64,000 bases of DNA from Ollibium composti (GCF_004801285.1 NZ_SSNY01000004.1:186001-250000), one strand, 5' to 3'; numbered from the stretch's first letter, positions 18,158 through 29,124 are shown. Made by a program: numbers and translations. The notes: generated by a model not told the origin, from the letters alone.

Positions 18158-18826
18158 ATGGCGACCAAGGGAACCCAGAGCGGAGCGAGCAAGACCGAAA
18201 GGCTGCTGGCGCTGCTGGACGGCCAGCCTGTCATCCCGGTGCTGAAGATTACGGATGTGGCGCATGCCGTGCCGCTGGCGCGTGCGCTCGCCCGCGGCGG
18301 GCTGAAGGCGATCGAGATCACGCTGCGCACGCCGGACGCGCTGGAGTGCATCCGCCGCGTCGCGGCCGAGGTGCCGGAAGCGGTTGTCGGCGCCGGCACC
18401 ATCCTGTCCGCCAGCCAGTTCGACGAGGCGGCCTCGGCGGGCTCGAAGTTCATCGTCAGCCCCGGCATCACACGCGAACTGCTTGCTGCGGCCAGGGACA
18501 GCGAGGTGCCGCTGCTGCCGGGCGCCATCACGCCCGGCGAGATCATGGCGGCGCGCGAGGCGGGGCTCGACTTCCTGAAATTCTTCCCGGCGGAACAGGC
18601 CGGCGGCGCCGCTTTCCTCAAGGCGCTCGCCTCGCCGATCGCCGATGTCAGGTTCTGCCCGACGGGCGGCATCGGCCCGAAGAACGCGGCCGACTATCTC
18701 AGCCTGCCCAACGTGCTATGCGTCGGCGGCTCATGGGTGGCGCCCGACGATCTGGTCAAGGCCGGCCGCTGGGACGAGATCGAGGCACTGGCCAAGGCGG
18801 CGAGCGCCTTGCGCAAGGCGCCCTGA
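18158..18826 (+). CDS. eda: 2-dehydro-3-deoxyphosphogluconate (KDPG) aldolase
   Basis: 222-residue class I aldolase of the Entner-Doudoroff pathway, splitting KDPG to pyruvate and glyceraldehyde 3-phosphate. The Schiff-base lysine is Lys141 in FLKFFPAE; the acid/base Glu53 and the phosphate/carboxylate-binding Arg57 lie in EITLRTP, and GAGTIL and GSWVAP are in place. It starts at ATG 18158 after a good GGAGG. The usual partner edd is not beside it, so the gene is transcribed alone and closed by a hairpin terminator. Paralogues acting on KDPGal are possible. Confidence 0.92.
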   Translation: MATKGTQSGASKTERLLALLDGQPVIPVLKITDVAHAVPLARALARGGLKAIEITLRTPDALECIRRVAAEVPEAVVGAGTILSASQFDEAASAGSKFIVSPGITRELLAAARDSEVPLLPGAITPGEIMAAREAGLDFLKFFPAEQAGGAAFLKALASPIADVRFCPTGGIGPKNAADYLSLPNVLCVGGSWVAPDDLVKAGRWDEIEALAKAASALRKAP

Positions 18827-18850
18827 TCCGGCTTGACCGCTCCCGGAAAA

Positions 18851-18891
18851 AACAAAGCCGCAACGGGACTTCCGCTGCGGCTTATTGTTTC
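18851..18891. terminator. Bidirectional terminator between eda and the DUF882 gene
   Basis: Stem AAGCCGCA (18855-18862) with TGCGGCTT (18876-18883), extended by AACAA/TTGTT further out. A-rich on the left and T-rich on the right, so it can end the plus-strand eda transcript and the minus-strand DUF882 transcript that converge here. Confidence 0.75.
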
Positions 18892-18923
18892 AAACTTCCG
18901 AGGCAAATGCACCCGGCCTGGAA

Positions 18924-20876
18924 TTACTTCTGGCCGAAGCGGGCCACCGAGATGAACTTCACGGCCGAGCCGGTGAAGCGGTGCGCTTCGCCCATTTCGT
19001 CGGTGTCGGTGAACCCGGTGGTGTAGACCTCGACGGGCGCGGTGCGCACCAGATTGTAGGCCAGACGCGGCTGCGCATCCGTTTCGGCGGCGGCCGGTTC
19101 GTTGACCGCATCTTCGCCGTCGAGCGCCCAGCGCGCCAGTTTCGGCGGAGCCGGCAGCACTACCGCCTTCGGGCCGGGCTTGGCGTCCCGGGCGCTGGCG
19201 CGCGCTTCCTTCGGCGTCGTCTTGACGCTGCCGCCGACCGCCGCGACGGGATCGGAACCCGCCGGACGGGCCGCAACCGCCAACCGCGGCGACGCATCGA
19301 CGCCGGACGGATCGCTGAAGGCCGAGCGCGGCGGCATCACCGTCAGCGAGGCGACCTGGTAGTCGTCGGTCGAAACCTTTTCAAGCATGGCCTTGACCTC
19401 GTCGGGCTTTGCCACGTCGGGCCGCTCGGACGGCAAGGTGGACAAGGCCTGCGCCGACAGAGCCTGGCTGGCGCCGTTACCCTGTGCGGTGTCGGCCAGC
19501 GCCAGAAGCACGGCCTGCTGGTTGCCGATCTGCAGATCGGGGGCGGACGAATGTTGCGGACGCCAGGTCGGCAAGGGCACGCCGGCAACGGTCGCCTGCT
19601 CGTCCTGCACGGAAGCCGTCGCATCGGCCTTGCCGAACGGCATGCTGTCAGGCGTCGGCGCGGCGGAAGCCACCTGCACCGGCTGGACATCCTCGGTCGG
19701 ACGCGGCGCGGATGCGTCGGCCATGCCGAATGGAACCGTTTCAGGCGTTTCGGCCTGCGCCACCGCAATAACGCCGACATCGGCCTTGGGCCGCGGTGCG
19801 AAAGCCGGCAGCGGCACGTCGCGCGCCGGCAGCGCCGCGATGATGGTTTCCGGTGTCGCCGGCGCTTCCTGCTCTGCCGTCGGTGCCTCGTCGGCAGCGT
19901 CCTCGACCATCGGGATGTCGGCGCGCTGCGCCCTGTCGGGCGAAACGATGGCGATGCCCGGCTGTGCCTTGGCGGCCGGAGCCGCCTTGGCGACCCTGGC
20001 CTTCGGCGCCGGGGCGGCGGAGGCCACATCTGCCTCGTCTTCCGCCTCGTCGGCACCGCCGCCGAACAGTGCCGTCCACAGCGTGCCGGACTTCCCGGAA
20101 CCACCGGCGCTGGCCAGTTCGATATTGGGCGTGCCGCTCGCCTTGCGCGACTTGTAGGCGGCCAGGGCTTGCTGGTAGCCGGGCAGCGGCTTGCCGTCGG
20201 AAGGCACGTGCAGCGTCTTGCCGTTGGGGAACACGCTCGCCAGTTCCTGGCGGCTGATGCCCGGCCAGTGACGCACGTTGCCGACGTCCATATGCACGAA
20301 GGGCGAACCCGAGGTGGGATAGTAACCGACGCCACCGCCCTGCATCTTCAGGCCGATGTTGCGCAGCTTCTTCAGGGGCACGCCGGGGATATAGAAATCC
20401 AGCGCCTTGCCGAGCATGTGCTGGCTCTTCTGCGCCACGCCCCTGGAACGGCTGCGCAGCATGGAATTGGTGGCCGGCGCGCGATAGCCGCAGATGACCT
20501 GGATGTAGCTGGTGGCGCCGCTCTCGCGATAAGCCTCCCAGACCAGGTCGAGCAGGCGAGGGTCCATCTTGACCGGCTCGTTGCGGCGCCAGTCGCGCAG
20601 GATGTAGTTGATCTTCTTCAAGCCTTCGGGGACGTAGCGGCCGTTGCGCTTGTAGACGATCTCCGCCTTCTCGTGCGTATGCAGATGATAGAACTTCAAC
20701 GACCGCGTCTCGGCGCTGGCCGTGACCGCCGTCGTCGAAAGGAAACCAAAGGCGAGAGCCGCCGCCGCCAGCCATTTCGGCCAGCCCGCGTTGAAGTGCC
20801 GCCCGTTTGTGAGTCGTTCGATTCTGTTCAAATCAAAAGGCCTTGCAGGCTGCCGTTTGTCCCCGGATTTGACCAA
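18924..20876 (-). CDS. DUF882 M15-like peptidase with long low-complexity tail
   Basis: 650-residue exported protein. After a basic N-terminus and a signal peptide (cleavage near residue 55, TASA/E) comes the DUF882/YcbK domain (about 57-215), an M15-type zinc peptidase fold. The zinc and catalytic residues are visible: His153 and Asp160 in HMLGKALDF and His195/Asp197 in FVHMDVG. The remaining 430 residues are Ala/Pro-rich, without clear domains, which is far longer than the 180-250 residues of typical family members. It probably cuts or binds peptidoglycan peptides in the periplasm, with the tail as a spacer or wall anchor. Confidence 0.85.
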   Translation of the reverse strand: MVKSGDKRQPARPFDLNRIERLTNGRHFNAGWPKWLAAAALAFGFLSTTAVTASAETRSLKFYHLHTHEKAEIVYKRNGRYVPEGLKKINYILRDWRRNEPVKMDPRLLDLVWEAYRESGATSYIQVICGYRAPATNSMLRSRSRGVAQKSQHMLGKALDFYIPGVPLKKLRNIGLKMQGGGVGYYPTSGSPFVHMDVGNVRHWPGISRQELASVFPNGKTLHVPSDGKPLPGYQQALAAYKSRKASGTPNIELASAGGSGKSGTLWTALFGGGADEAEDEADVASAAPAPKARVAKAAPAAKAQPGIAIVSPDRAQRADIPMVEDAADEAPTAEQEAPATPETIIAALPARDVPLPAFAPRPKADVGVIAVAQAETPETVPFGMADASAPRPTEDVQPVQVASAAPTPDSMPFGKADATASVQDEQATVAGVPLPTWRPQHSSAPDLQIGNQQAVLLALADTAQGNGASQALSAQALSTLPSERPDVAKPDEVKAMLEKVSTDDYQVASLTVMPPRSAFSDPSGVDASPRLAVAARPAGSDPVAAVGGSVKTTPKEARASARDAKPGPKAVVLPAPPKLARWALDGEDAVNEPAAAETDAQPRLAYNLVRTAPVEVYTTGFTDTDEMGEAHRFTGSAVKFISVARFGQK

Positions 20877-21134
20877 ACGGACGTGAGTACGTCCGAATAT
20901 CGATCCTATTGGTTAATCATCGCTTATTGAAGCAAATTGCGCCAACACCATGGCGGCAACGCGGCGAAAAAGCTACTCCGCCACACTTGGTAAACCGCTG
21001 GTTTAGATCACAATTCCCCGTTTTCGCGAACACGATCCGTTACCGGCTGCCACATTGCGTGAAAAGACCTGTGGCAGCACGCGACGCCGCCATCCGGCGG
21101 GCGAGGAGATCGGCGGCAGCCGGCCGATTCGTTC

Positions 21135-22667
<1,533 letters not shown>

Positions 22668-22811
22668 CGGTCGTTCGAATTCTCAGGCTGCACGGTTCTG
22701 CCCTATGGATCATCCTGGCACAGGGTTCTAAATAAGCTTTCAAAAAAGCCGGTGAACGAATTGCTTCGCATTTGACCGGCTTTCCGTCCCACCCTCGCTG
22801 AAGGTACTGGC

Positions 22812-24662
22812 ATGAACATCATCTCGCGCCGCCGGCTCGCCGCGGCTTCCACCGCTCAGGGCACGGCGGCGACTATGGGAGCGACCATGGGCGATCTGCC
22901 GGAATGGAACCTCGCCGATCTCTACAGCGGCATGGAGGCGCCGGAACTCAGGCGCGACCTGGAAAAGGCGGCCGCCGACGCAATCGCCTTCGAAAGCCGC
23001 TGGAAGGGGACGCTGGCCGCCGAGGCCGGACGCGGCAGCGACGGCAAGCTCGGCGAGGCCCTGAAGCAATACGAGGCGCTGGAGGAGCTGATCGGCCGCA
23101 TCGTCTCCTATGCCGGCCTCGTCTATGCCGGCAACACCGTCGATCCGCACCGCGCCAAGCTCTACGGCGACGTGCAGGAGAAGATGACGGACGCCAGCGC
23201 GCATCTGCTGTTCTTCGCGCTGGAGCTCAACCTGATCGAGGACGTGGCGATCGAAGCAGCCCTCGACGCCGATCCCGCCTTCGGCCACTACCGGCCGTGG
23301 GTGCTGGACCTCAGGATGGACAAGCCCTACCAGCTCGAAGACCGCATCGAGCAGCTTTTCCACGAAAAGTCAGTGACCGGCCGCGGCGCCTGGAACCGAC
23401 TGTTCGACGAGACGATGGCGGACCTGCGCTTTACCGTCGACGGCGAGGAACTGACTCTGGAGCCGACGCTGAACCGTTTGCAGGACGCCGACGGCGAGGT
23501 CCGGCGCGAGGCGTCCGAGGCGCTCGCCGCCACCTTCTCAAAGAACCTGCGAACCTTCACGCTGATCACCAACACGCTGGCCAAAGACAAGGAGATTTCC
23601 GACCGCTGGCGCGGCTTCAAGGACATCGCCGATTCCCGCCACCTCGCCAACCGGGTGGAGCGCGGCGTCGTGGATGCGCTGGCCGCCGCCGTTCGCGAAG
23701 CCTATCCGCGCCTGTCGCACCGCTACTATGCGATGAAGGCGCGCTGGCTCGGCATGGAGGCAATGAACCACTGGGACCGCAACGCGCCGCTGCCCGAAAC
23801 GCCGAAGGCAACGATCGCATGGGACGACGCGAAAAACACGGTGCTGTCGGCCTACCACCGCTTCTCGCCGCAGATGGCGGACATCGCGCGCACCTTCTTC
23901 GACCGCAACTGGATCGATGCGCCGGTGCGGCCCGGCAAGTCGCCCGGCGCCTTCGCCCACCCCACCGTCCCGTCGGTCCATCCTTACGTTCTGCTGAACT
24001 ATATGGGCAAGCCGCGCGACGTCATGACCCTGGCGCACGAGCTTGGTCACGGCGTCCATCAGGTCCTGGCAGGCGGGCAAGGCGCGCTGATGGCCTCCAC
24101 CCCGCTGACGCTGGCCGAGACGGCCTCCGTCTTCGGCGAGATGCTGACCTTCCGCTCGCTGCTCGACGCCACCGCCGACAAGCGCGAGCGCAAGGCCATG
24201 CTCGCCCAGAAGGTCGAGGATATGATCAACACGGTGGTGCGCCAGATCGCCTTCTACGAATTCGAGCGCAAGGTGCATGCCGAGCGCCGCAACGGCGAGC
24301 TGACGTCCGACAAGCTCGGGCAATTCTGGCTGGAAGTGCAGGCCGAGAGCCTTGGCCCCGCGATAAAACTGCGCGAAGGCTACGAGACGTTCTGGACCTA
24401 CATACCGCACTTCATCCATTCGCCCTTCTACGTCTACGCCTATGCCTTCGGCGATTGTCTGGTGAACTCGCTTTATGCCGTCTACCGGGGTTCCGAGCGC
24501 GGCTTCCAGGAGAAGTATTTCGACATGCTGAAGGCCGGCGGCACCAAGCACCATTCGGAATTGCTAAAGCCCTTCGGCCTCGACGCCACCGATCCGTCCT
24601 TCTGGCAGATCGGGCTCGGCGTCATCTCCGGGCTGATCGACGAGTTGGAAGCGCTGGATTGA
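22812..24662 (+). CDS. pepF: M3 family oligoendopeptidase F
   Basis: 616-residue zinc metallopeptidase of the PepF/M3 family, a cytosolic enzyme that degrades short peptides. The zinc motif HELGH occupies residues 409-413 and a downstream Glu for the third ligand lies in the TLAETASVFGEML region. The long N-terminal helical part (about 30-250) is normal for the family. The first 25 residues have two or three candidate Met starts; ATG 22812 is the most upstream with the sequence GAAGG before it. It is divergent from the sigma54 regulator. Confidence 0.92.
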   Translation: MNIISRRRLAAASTAQGTAATMGATMGDLPEWNLADLYSGMEAPELRRDLEKAAADAIAFESRWKGTLAAEAGRGSDGKLGEALKQYEALEELIGRIVSYAGLVYAGNTVDPHRAKLYGDVQEKMTDASAHLLFFALELNLIEDVAIEAALDADPAFGHYRPWVLDLRMDKPYQLEDRIEQLFHEKSVTGRGAWNRLFDETMADLRFTVDGEELTLEPTLNRLQDADGEVRREASEALAATFSKNLRTFTLITNTLAKDKEISDRWRGFKDIADSRHLANRVERGVVDALAAAVREAYPRLSHRYYAMKARWLGMEAMNHWDRNAPLPETPKATIAWDDAKNTVLSAYHRFSPQMADIARTFFDRNWIDAPVRPGKSPGAFAHPTVPSVHPYVLLNYMGKPRDVMTLAHELGHGVHQVLAGGQGALMASTPLTLAETASVFGEMLTFRSLLDATADKRERKAMLAQKVEDMINTVVRQIAFYEFERKVHAERRNGELTSDKLGQFWLEVQAESLGPAIKLREGYETFWTYIPHFIHSPFYVYAYAFGDCLVNSLYAVYRGSERGFQEKYFDMLKAGGTKHHSELLKPFGLDATDPSFWQIGLGVISGLIDELEALD

Positions 24663-24707
24663 GCTTGGCGAACAAGCGGACAGTTCTCGTCTCCGTGGTG
24701 AGCGACG

Positions 24708-25877
24708 ATGTCTTCCCCTGACGCGCCATTCATCCTCTTCCGCGACGATTTTTCCGGCGAAGAAACGCTCTTCGACCGGCCCCGCAAAATCATCGTCGCG
24801 GAACGGACGGAGGACTTCTTCCCCGCGCTGGAGGAAGCGCAGCGCGCACACGAAGCCGGCCGCTGGCTGGCCGGCTATTTTTCTTACGAGGCCGGCTACC
24901 TGTTGGAACCGAAGCTCGTCCCGATCATTCCCGAAAGGCGCGACGTGCCGCTGCTCGTGCTCGGCGTCTTCGACGGCCCCTCCGACAACGCCCTGCCTGC
25001 CGACCGCCGCCCCGCCACCAACGGCCCGATCCATGGCGTGCGCGCGACATGGTCGTTCGAGGATTATCGCCAGCGCTTCGACACGCTGCACCGGCACCTC
25101 AGGCAGGGCGACTGCTATCAGGGCAACCTGACCTTTCCCGTCGAGGCCGGATGGAGCGGCGACCCGCTGTCAGGCTTCGACGCGCTGGTCGCGCGCCAGA
25201 AGGTCAAATACGGCGCGCTGGTCGATCTCGGCGGCCCGGTGATCCTGTCACGCTCGCCTGAACTGTTCTTCGAGGTGGATGCCGACGGTTGGATCGAGAC
25301 GCATCCGATGAAGGGCACCGCGCCGCGCGGCGCCACTCCGCAAGAGGACGAACGGCTGAGGGAATTCCTGCGCAACGATCCGAAGAACCAGGCCGAGAAC
25401 CGCATGATCGTCGACCTGTTGCGCAACGACATCTCGCTGATCTCGGAGGTCGGCAGCCTCGACGTGCCGGAACTGTTCCGCATCGAAAGCTTCGCCACCG
25501 TGCACCAGATGGTGAGCCGGGTGCGGGCGAAGCTTCTGCCCGGCCTGGCCATCCGGCAGATTTTCGCGGCACTTTTTCCCTGCGGGTCCATCACTGGCGC
25601 GCCGAAGATCCGCGCCATGGAAATCCTGCGCGAACTGGAAGGCACGCCGCGCAACGCCTATTGCGGCGCCATCGGCTGGATCGCGCCGGGCGGCCGCATG
25701 CGCTTCAACGTCGCCATCCGCACGATCACCCTCTTTCCCGGCGGCCGTGCCGTCTACAATGTCGGCGGCGGCGTCGTCTTCGATTCCACGGCGCAAGAGG
25801 AGTACGCCGAATGCCTCTTGAAGGCGCGCTACGCGACGGGACAGGCCCCGACAGCGGACAACTCGACTTCGAACTGA
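24708..25877 (+). CDS. pabB: Aminodeoxychorismate synthase component I
   Basis: 389-residue chorismate-using enzyme that forms 4-amino-4-deoxychorismate for folate. The diagnostic lysine of PabB (rather than anthranilate synthase) is Lys202 in PMKGT, and the conserved NRMIVDLLRND, PCGSITGAPK and YCGAIG blocks are all present. It is shorter at the N-terminus than PabB of E. coli, as usual for the PabB/PabC-type fusion lineage. Glutamine amidotransferase PabA is not encoded nearby. Its end overlaps the start of the class IV aminotransferase gene by 67 bases, so the two are translationally coupled. Confidence 0.93.
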   Translation: MSSPDAPFILFRDDFSGEETLFDRPRKIIVAERTEDFFPALEEAQRAHEAGRWLAGYFSYEAGYLLEPKLVPIIPERRDVPLLVLGVFDGPSDNALPADRRPATNGPIHGVRATWSFEDYRQRFDTLHRHLRQGDCYQGNLTFPVEAGWSGDPLSGFDALVARQKVKYGALVDLGGPVILSRSPELFFEVDADGWIETHPMKGTAPRGATPQEDERLREFLRNDPKNQAENRMIVDLLRNDISLISEVGSLDVPELFRIESFATVHQMVSRVRAKLLPGLAIRQIFAALFPCGSITGAPKIRAMEILRELEGTPRNAYCGAIGWIAPGGRMRFNVAIRTITLFPGGRAVYNVGGGVVFDSTAQEEYAECLLKARYATGQAPTADNSTSN

Positions 25878-26485
25878 TCGAGACGATGCGCTGGGAGCCG
25901 GGCGCCGGCTTCCTGCGCCTGGAGCGGCATCTGGCAAGGCTCTACGCCTCGGCGGCCGAACTCGGCTTCGCCTGCGATCCGCGGCGCATGGGCGAAGCCT
26001 TGTCTCATGCCGTCGCTCAATCTGGCACCCTGCGCGTCCGCCTCGCTTTGTCGCGCAACGGCGAGGTGACGGTCGCGGCACATCCTTACGAACCCCTCCC
26101 CGCCGGTAAGGTCTGGACAGTGCGGCTCGCCCGCTCCCGGCTCGATTCGGCCGACCCCTTGCTTCGCCACAAGACCAGCCAGCGGCAGGCCTACACCCAC
26201 GCCCGCTCCGAATACCTCGTCACCCAGGCCGACGAGGTGCTGCTCGCCAACGAGCGCGGCGAACTTTGCGAAGGTACCATCACCACCCTCTTCGCCGATT
26301 TCGGCGGGCCGACGCTGGCCACGCCGCGCCTCGACTGCGGCCTGCTCGCAGGCGTGCTGCGCGCTGAGATGCTGGATCAGGGCAAGGCCAAGGAAACGGT
26401 GTTGTCCTACGACGACCTCAGATCGGCCAAGGCGGTCCTCGTCGGCAATTCGCTGCGGGGATTGATCACGGCACGGCTGGCCTAA
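25811..26485 (+). CDS. pabC: Aminotransferase class IV, probable 4-amino-4-deoxychorismate lyase
   Basis: 224-residue fold-type IV PLP enzyme. The cofactor lysine is Lys121 in RHKTSQRQAY, and the phosphate-binding stretch LANERGELCEGTITTLFA and GLLAGVLR are typical. Overlap with pabB makes ADC lyase (PabC), which releases p-aminobenzoate, the best reading; in many bacteria these two are one fused polypeptide. Start at ATG 25811 lies inside pabB in another frame. It is somewhat shorter than E. coli PabC (about 270), losing the N-terminal part that the fusion lineage also lacks. Confidence 0.85.
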   Translation: MPLEGALRDGTGPDSGQLDFELIETMRWEPGAGFLRLERHLARLYASAAELGFACDPRRMGEALSHAVAQSGTLRVRLALSRNGEVTVAAHPYEPLPAGKVWTVRLARSRLDSADPLLRHKTSQRQAYTHARSEYLVTQADEVLLANERGELCEGTITTLFADFGGPTLATPRLDCGLLAGVLRAEMLDQGKAKETVLSYDDLRSAKAVLVGNSLRGLITARLA

Positions 26486-26549
26486 CCGCGCACCGTTGCG
26501 GCTTTTCGTCCGGCAAGTTATCGGCGGAACAGATAGCGAGGTTTTTGAC

Positions 26550-27473
26550 GTGGCCGCCACTCCCGCCCATGCCCCATACGATGGTTCCTCAAAACCCTTC
26601 ACCATCGGGCTCAAGCCGCTTGCCATTGGCGACTGGATAGAGGTCGACGAGAACCTTTTCGCCCACCTCGCGGAAAAGCACCGCCTCTATGCCGAGATGC
26701 CGGAAAAGGTCTTCGTCGAGGAGCCGGACACCCGCGCCGCCCAGCAGGAAGTGCTGGATATGCTGACGGCGCACCTGCCCGAGCGTTTCCCGCGCACCCA
26801 TGCGGTAGCCGGCGACGGGGTCACTGCTGTGCGGGATCTGCCCCCCACCCCGCCTCTCGCCCTCGACGCTCCGCTGGTGGCCGCCTCGCTTCTGGTGCAG
26901 GAGGACCTGATCCTCATGCGCCGCGGCGGCGACGGCTGGCGGCTGGCCGCCGGCTCGCTGTGCTTCCCCTCATCCTGGATGCTGACGGAAAAGTTCGGCA
27001 AGACGCTGCACACCATCCACATCCCGGTGCCGGGCTTCGGCCCCGGCTCGCGCCCGGACGAGCTGATCGCGCGCATGTTCGACGGCTTGCAGGGTCAGGC
27101 GATGGAGCGCTTCAACTGGTCGATCCAGGTCGGCGATGCTCTCTACCACCCACTGTCCAACATCCAGCGCGACGACCGCGCAACGACCCGTCCCTCGCGT
27201 TTCGCCGACGAAGGGGAGATAAACGCCAGCGCCTTCATCCGCGTCGAGCGGCAGACCTTGCGCAAGCTGCCCGTTTCGCGCGACGTGCTGTTCACCATCC
27301 GCATCCATCTCGACCCATTGGCCGTTCTGGCAAGGCATCCCGACAAGGCGAGGCTGGCCGCCTCCTTTGCCGCTCAATTGACGGCGCTCGACACCGCCCA
27401 GCTCGACTACAAGGGCCTCACCGCCGACCGCGACCGGCTGGTCAACTGGCTGCAAGCAGCCGCTGCCGCATAG
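26550..27473 (+). CDS. DUF3445 / heme-dependent oxidative N-demethylase-like protein
   Basis: 307-residue protein of PF11927, a family whose studied member is the heme-binding subunit of an oxidative N-demethylase acting on methylamines such as dimethylamine. I recognise it from the GLKPLAIGDWIEVDENL start, the CFPSSWMLTEKFGKTLHTIHIPVPG region, and NWSIQVGDALYHP. The start GTG 26550 has GCGAGG at a proper distance and gives the normal N-terminus; a TTG at 26496 would add 18 residues. The partner reductase subunits are not next door, so a stand-alone or different role is possible. Confidence 0.82.
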   Translation: MAATPAHAPYDGSSKPFTIGLKPLAIGDWIEVDENLFAHLAEKHRLYAEMPEKVFVEEPDTRAAQQEVLDMLTAHLPERFPRTHAVAGDGVTAVRDLPPTPPLALDAPLVAASLLVQEDLILMRRGGDGWRLAAGSLCFPSSWMLTEKFGKTLHTIHIPVPGFGPGSRPDELIARMFDGLQGQAMERFNWSIQVGDALYHPLSNIQRDDRATTRPSRFADEGEINASAFIRVERQTLRKLPVSRDVLFTIRIHLDPLAVLARHPDKARLAASFAAQLTALDTAQLDYKGLTADRDRLVNWLQAAAAA

Positions 27474-27530
27474 AAGTCAGCCAGCGTAGATTCGCTTTAA
27501 TCCGGGCGAGCGTGTATGGAGGCGCCTCCA

Positions 27531-27557
27531 GCCGGGCGCCCGCGCCCGGCTTTGTTG
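27531..27557 (+). terminator. Rho-independent terminator before homospermidine synthase
   Basis: Nine-base perfect arms GCCGGGCGC (27531-27539) and GCGCCCGGC (27542-27550) followed by TTTGTTG. It lies 58 bases past the DUF3445 stop codon and 36 bases before the homospermidine synthase ribosome site, so it separates the two transcripts or acts as an attenuator of the second. Confidence 0.6.
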
Positions 27558-27592
27558 TAATTCCGCTTGTTCGAAAAGGAGTGCCCCGAAAA

Positions 27593-29038
27593 ATGGCGAA
27601 TGAAAAATGGCCCGTCTACGGTGAGATTACCGGCCCCATCGTGATGATCGGCTTCGGCTCGATCGGTCGCGGAACGCTTCCTCTCATCGAACGCCATTTC
27701 AAGTTCGACAAGTCGCGCATGGTGATCATCGATCCCAGCGAGGAAAACCGCAAGCTGGCGGACGAACGCGGCATTACCTTCGTCAAGGAGGCCGTCACCA
27801 AGGACAACTACAAGGACCTGCTCACGCCCTACCTGACCAACGGCGAAGGCCAGGCCTTCTGCGTCAACCTGTCGGTCGATACCGGTTCGGTCGACCTGAT
27901 GCGGCTGACCCGCAAGCTCGGCGCGCTCTATGTCGACACCGTGGTCGAGCCGTGGCTGGGCTTCTACTTCGACGCCGACGCCGACAACGCCGCGCGCACC
28001 AACTACGCGCTGCGCGAGACGCTGCTGGCGGAAAAGCGCAAGCATCCCGGCGGCACGACGGCCGTCTCCACCTGCGGCGCCAATCCGGGCATGGTGTCCT
28101 GGTTCGTCAAGCAGGCGCTGCTCAACCTCGCCCGTGACCTCGGCCTGAAATTCGCCGAGCCGGCCACCGACGACCGCGAGGGCTGGGCGAAGCTGATGAG
28201 ACAAGCCGGCGTCAAGGGCGTCCACATCGCCGAACGCGATACCCAGCGCGCCAAGAAGCCCAAGCCGATGAACGTGTTCTGGAACACCTGGTCGGTCGAG
28301 GGCTTCATCTCGGAGGGACTGCAGCCGTCGGAACTCGGCTGGGGCACACACGAGAAATGGATGCCGAAGAACGCCCGCAAGCAGAAGCACGGCTCGCAGG
28401 CGGCGATCTTCCTGGAGCAGCCGGGGGCCAACACGCGCGTGCGCACCTGGGTGCCGTCCGCCGGGCCGCAATATGGCTTCCTCGTCACCCACAACGAGGC
28501 GATCTCGATTTCGGAGTTCTTCACCGTCTACGGCAAGGACGGCAAGGTGAAGTACCGGCCGACCTGCAACTACGCCTACCACCCCTGCAACGACGCGGTG
28601 CTGTCGCTGCACGAAATGTTCGGCGCCGGCGGCAAGGCGCAGCCCGTCCTGCATGTGCTGGACGAGAACGAACTGGTCGACGGCATCGACGAGCTCGGCG
28701 TGCTTCTCTACGGGCACGGGAAGAACGCCTACTGGTTCGGCTCGCACCTCTCGCTGGCGGACGCGCGGCGTCTGGCGCCCTACCAGAACGCCACCGGCCT
28801 GCAGGTGTCTTCCGCCGTGCTCGCCGGCATGGTGTGGGCGCTTGAGAATCCGAACGCCGGCATCGTCGAGGCCGACGAGACGGACTATCGCCGCTGCCTC
28901 GAAGTTCAGTCGCCCTATCTCGGCCCGGTCGAGGGCCACTATACCGACTGGACGCCGCTGGAGGGCCGCCCCGGCCTGTTCGCAGAGGACCTGGACGAGA
29001 AGGACCCGTGGCAATTCCGCAACATTCTCGTCCGATAG
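27593..29038 (+). CDS. hss: Homospermidine synthase
   Basis: 481-residue NAD-dependent enzyme that makes homospermidine from putrescine (or putrescine and spermidine), the main triamine of many rhizobia. The Rossmann start GPIVMIGFGSIGRGTLPLI at about residues 14-32 is diagnostic, and the family blocks VNLSVDTGSVDLMRL, TVVEPWLGFYFD and CGANPGMVSWFVKQAL are present. Length matches the family. The start at ATG 27593 follows AAAAGGAG. It is adjacent to, but separated by a terminator from, the DUF3445 gene; ornithine decarboxylase, its source of putrescine, is not in the window. Confidence 0.95.
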   Translation: MANEKWPVYGEITGPIVMIGFGSIGRGTLPLIERHFKFDKSRMVIIDPSEENRKLADERGITFVKEAVTKDNYKDLLTPYLTNGEGQAFCVNLSVDTGSVDLMRLTRKLGALYVDTVVEPWLGFYFDADADNAARTNYALRETLLAEKRKHPGGTTAVSTCGANPGMVSWFVKQALLNLARDLGLKFAEPATDDREGWAKLMRQAGVKGVHIAERDTQRAKKPKPMNVFWNTWSVEGFISEGLQPSELGWGTHEKWMPKNARKQKHGSQAAIFLEQPGANTRVRTWVPSAGPQYGFLVTHNEAISISEFFTVYGKDGKVKYRPTCNYAYHPCNDAVLSLHEMFGAGGKAQPVLHVLDENELVDGIDELGVLLYGHGKNAYWFGSHLSLADARRLAPYQNATGLQVSSAVLAGMVWALENPNAGIVEADETDYRRCLEVQSPYLGPVEGHYTDWTPLEGRPGLFAEDLDEKDPWQFRNILVR

Positions 29039-29124
29039 ACCAATCCCCACCCTCGAACCACGCCTTGCAATCGCTCGGAAATCGGGCGATTGAAGGATGC
29101 GGACCGAGGAGAGGATTCCACCTG

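Noticed and set aside
18885..20930. 681-codon plus-strand frame opposite the DUF882 gene
   Set aside because: Antisense shadow; the minus strand has a signal peptide, zinc ligands and a family match.
20991..21005. Short palindrome TAAACC-gct-GGTTTA upstream of the DUF882 gene
   Set aside because: Six-base arms are expected by chance in a window of this size and no regulator context supports it.
22742..22783. Hairpin AAAGCCGGT/ACCGGCTTT between the sigma54 regulator and pepF
   Set aside because: Terminator-like on the minus strand, but it lies between two divergent starts with no gene to terminate; the 21-base loop is long. Possibly a leader feature, but too weak to annotate.
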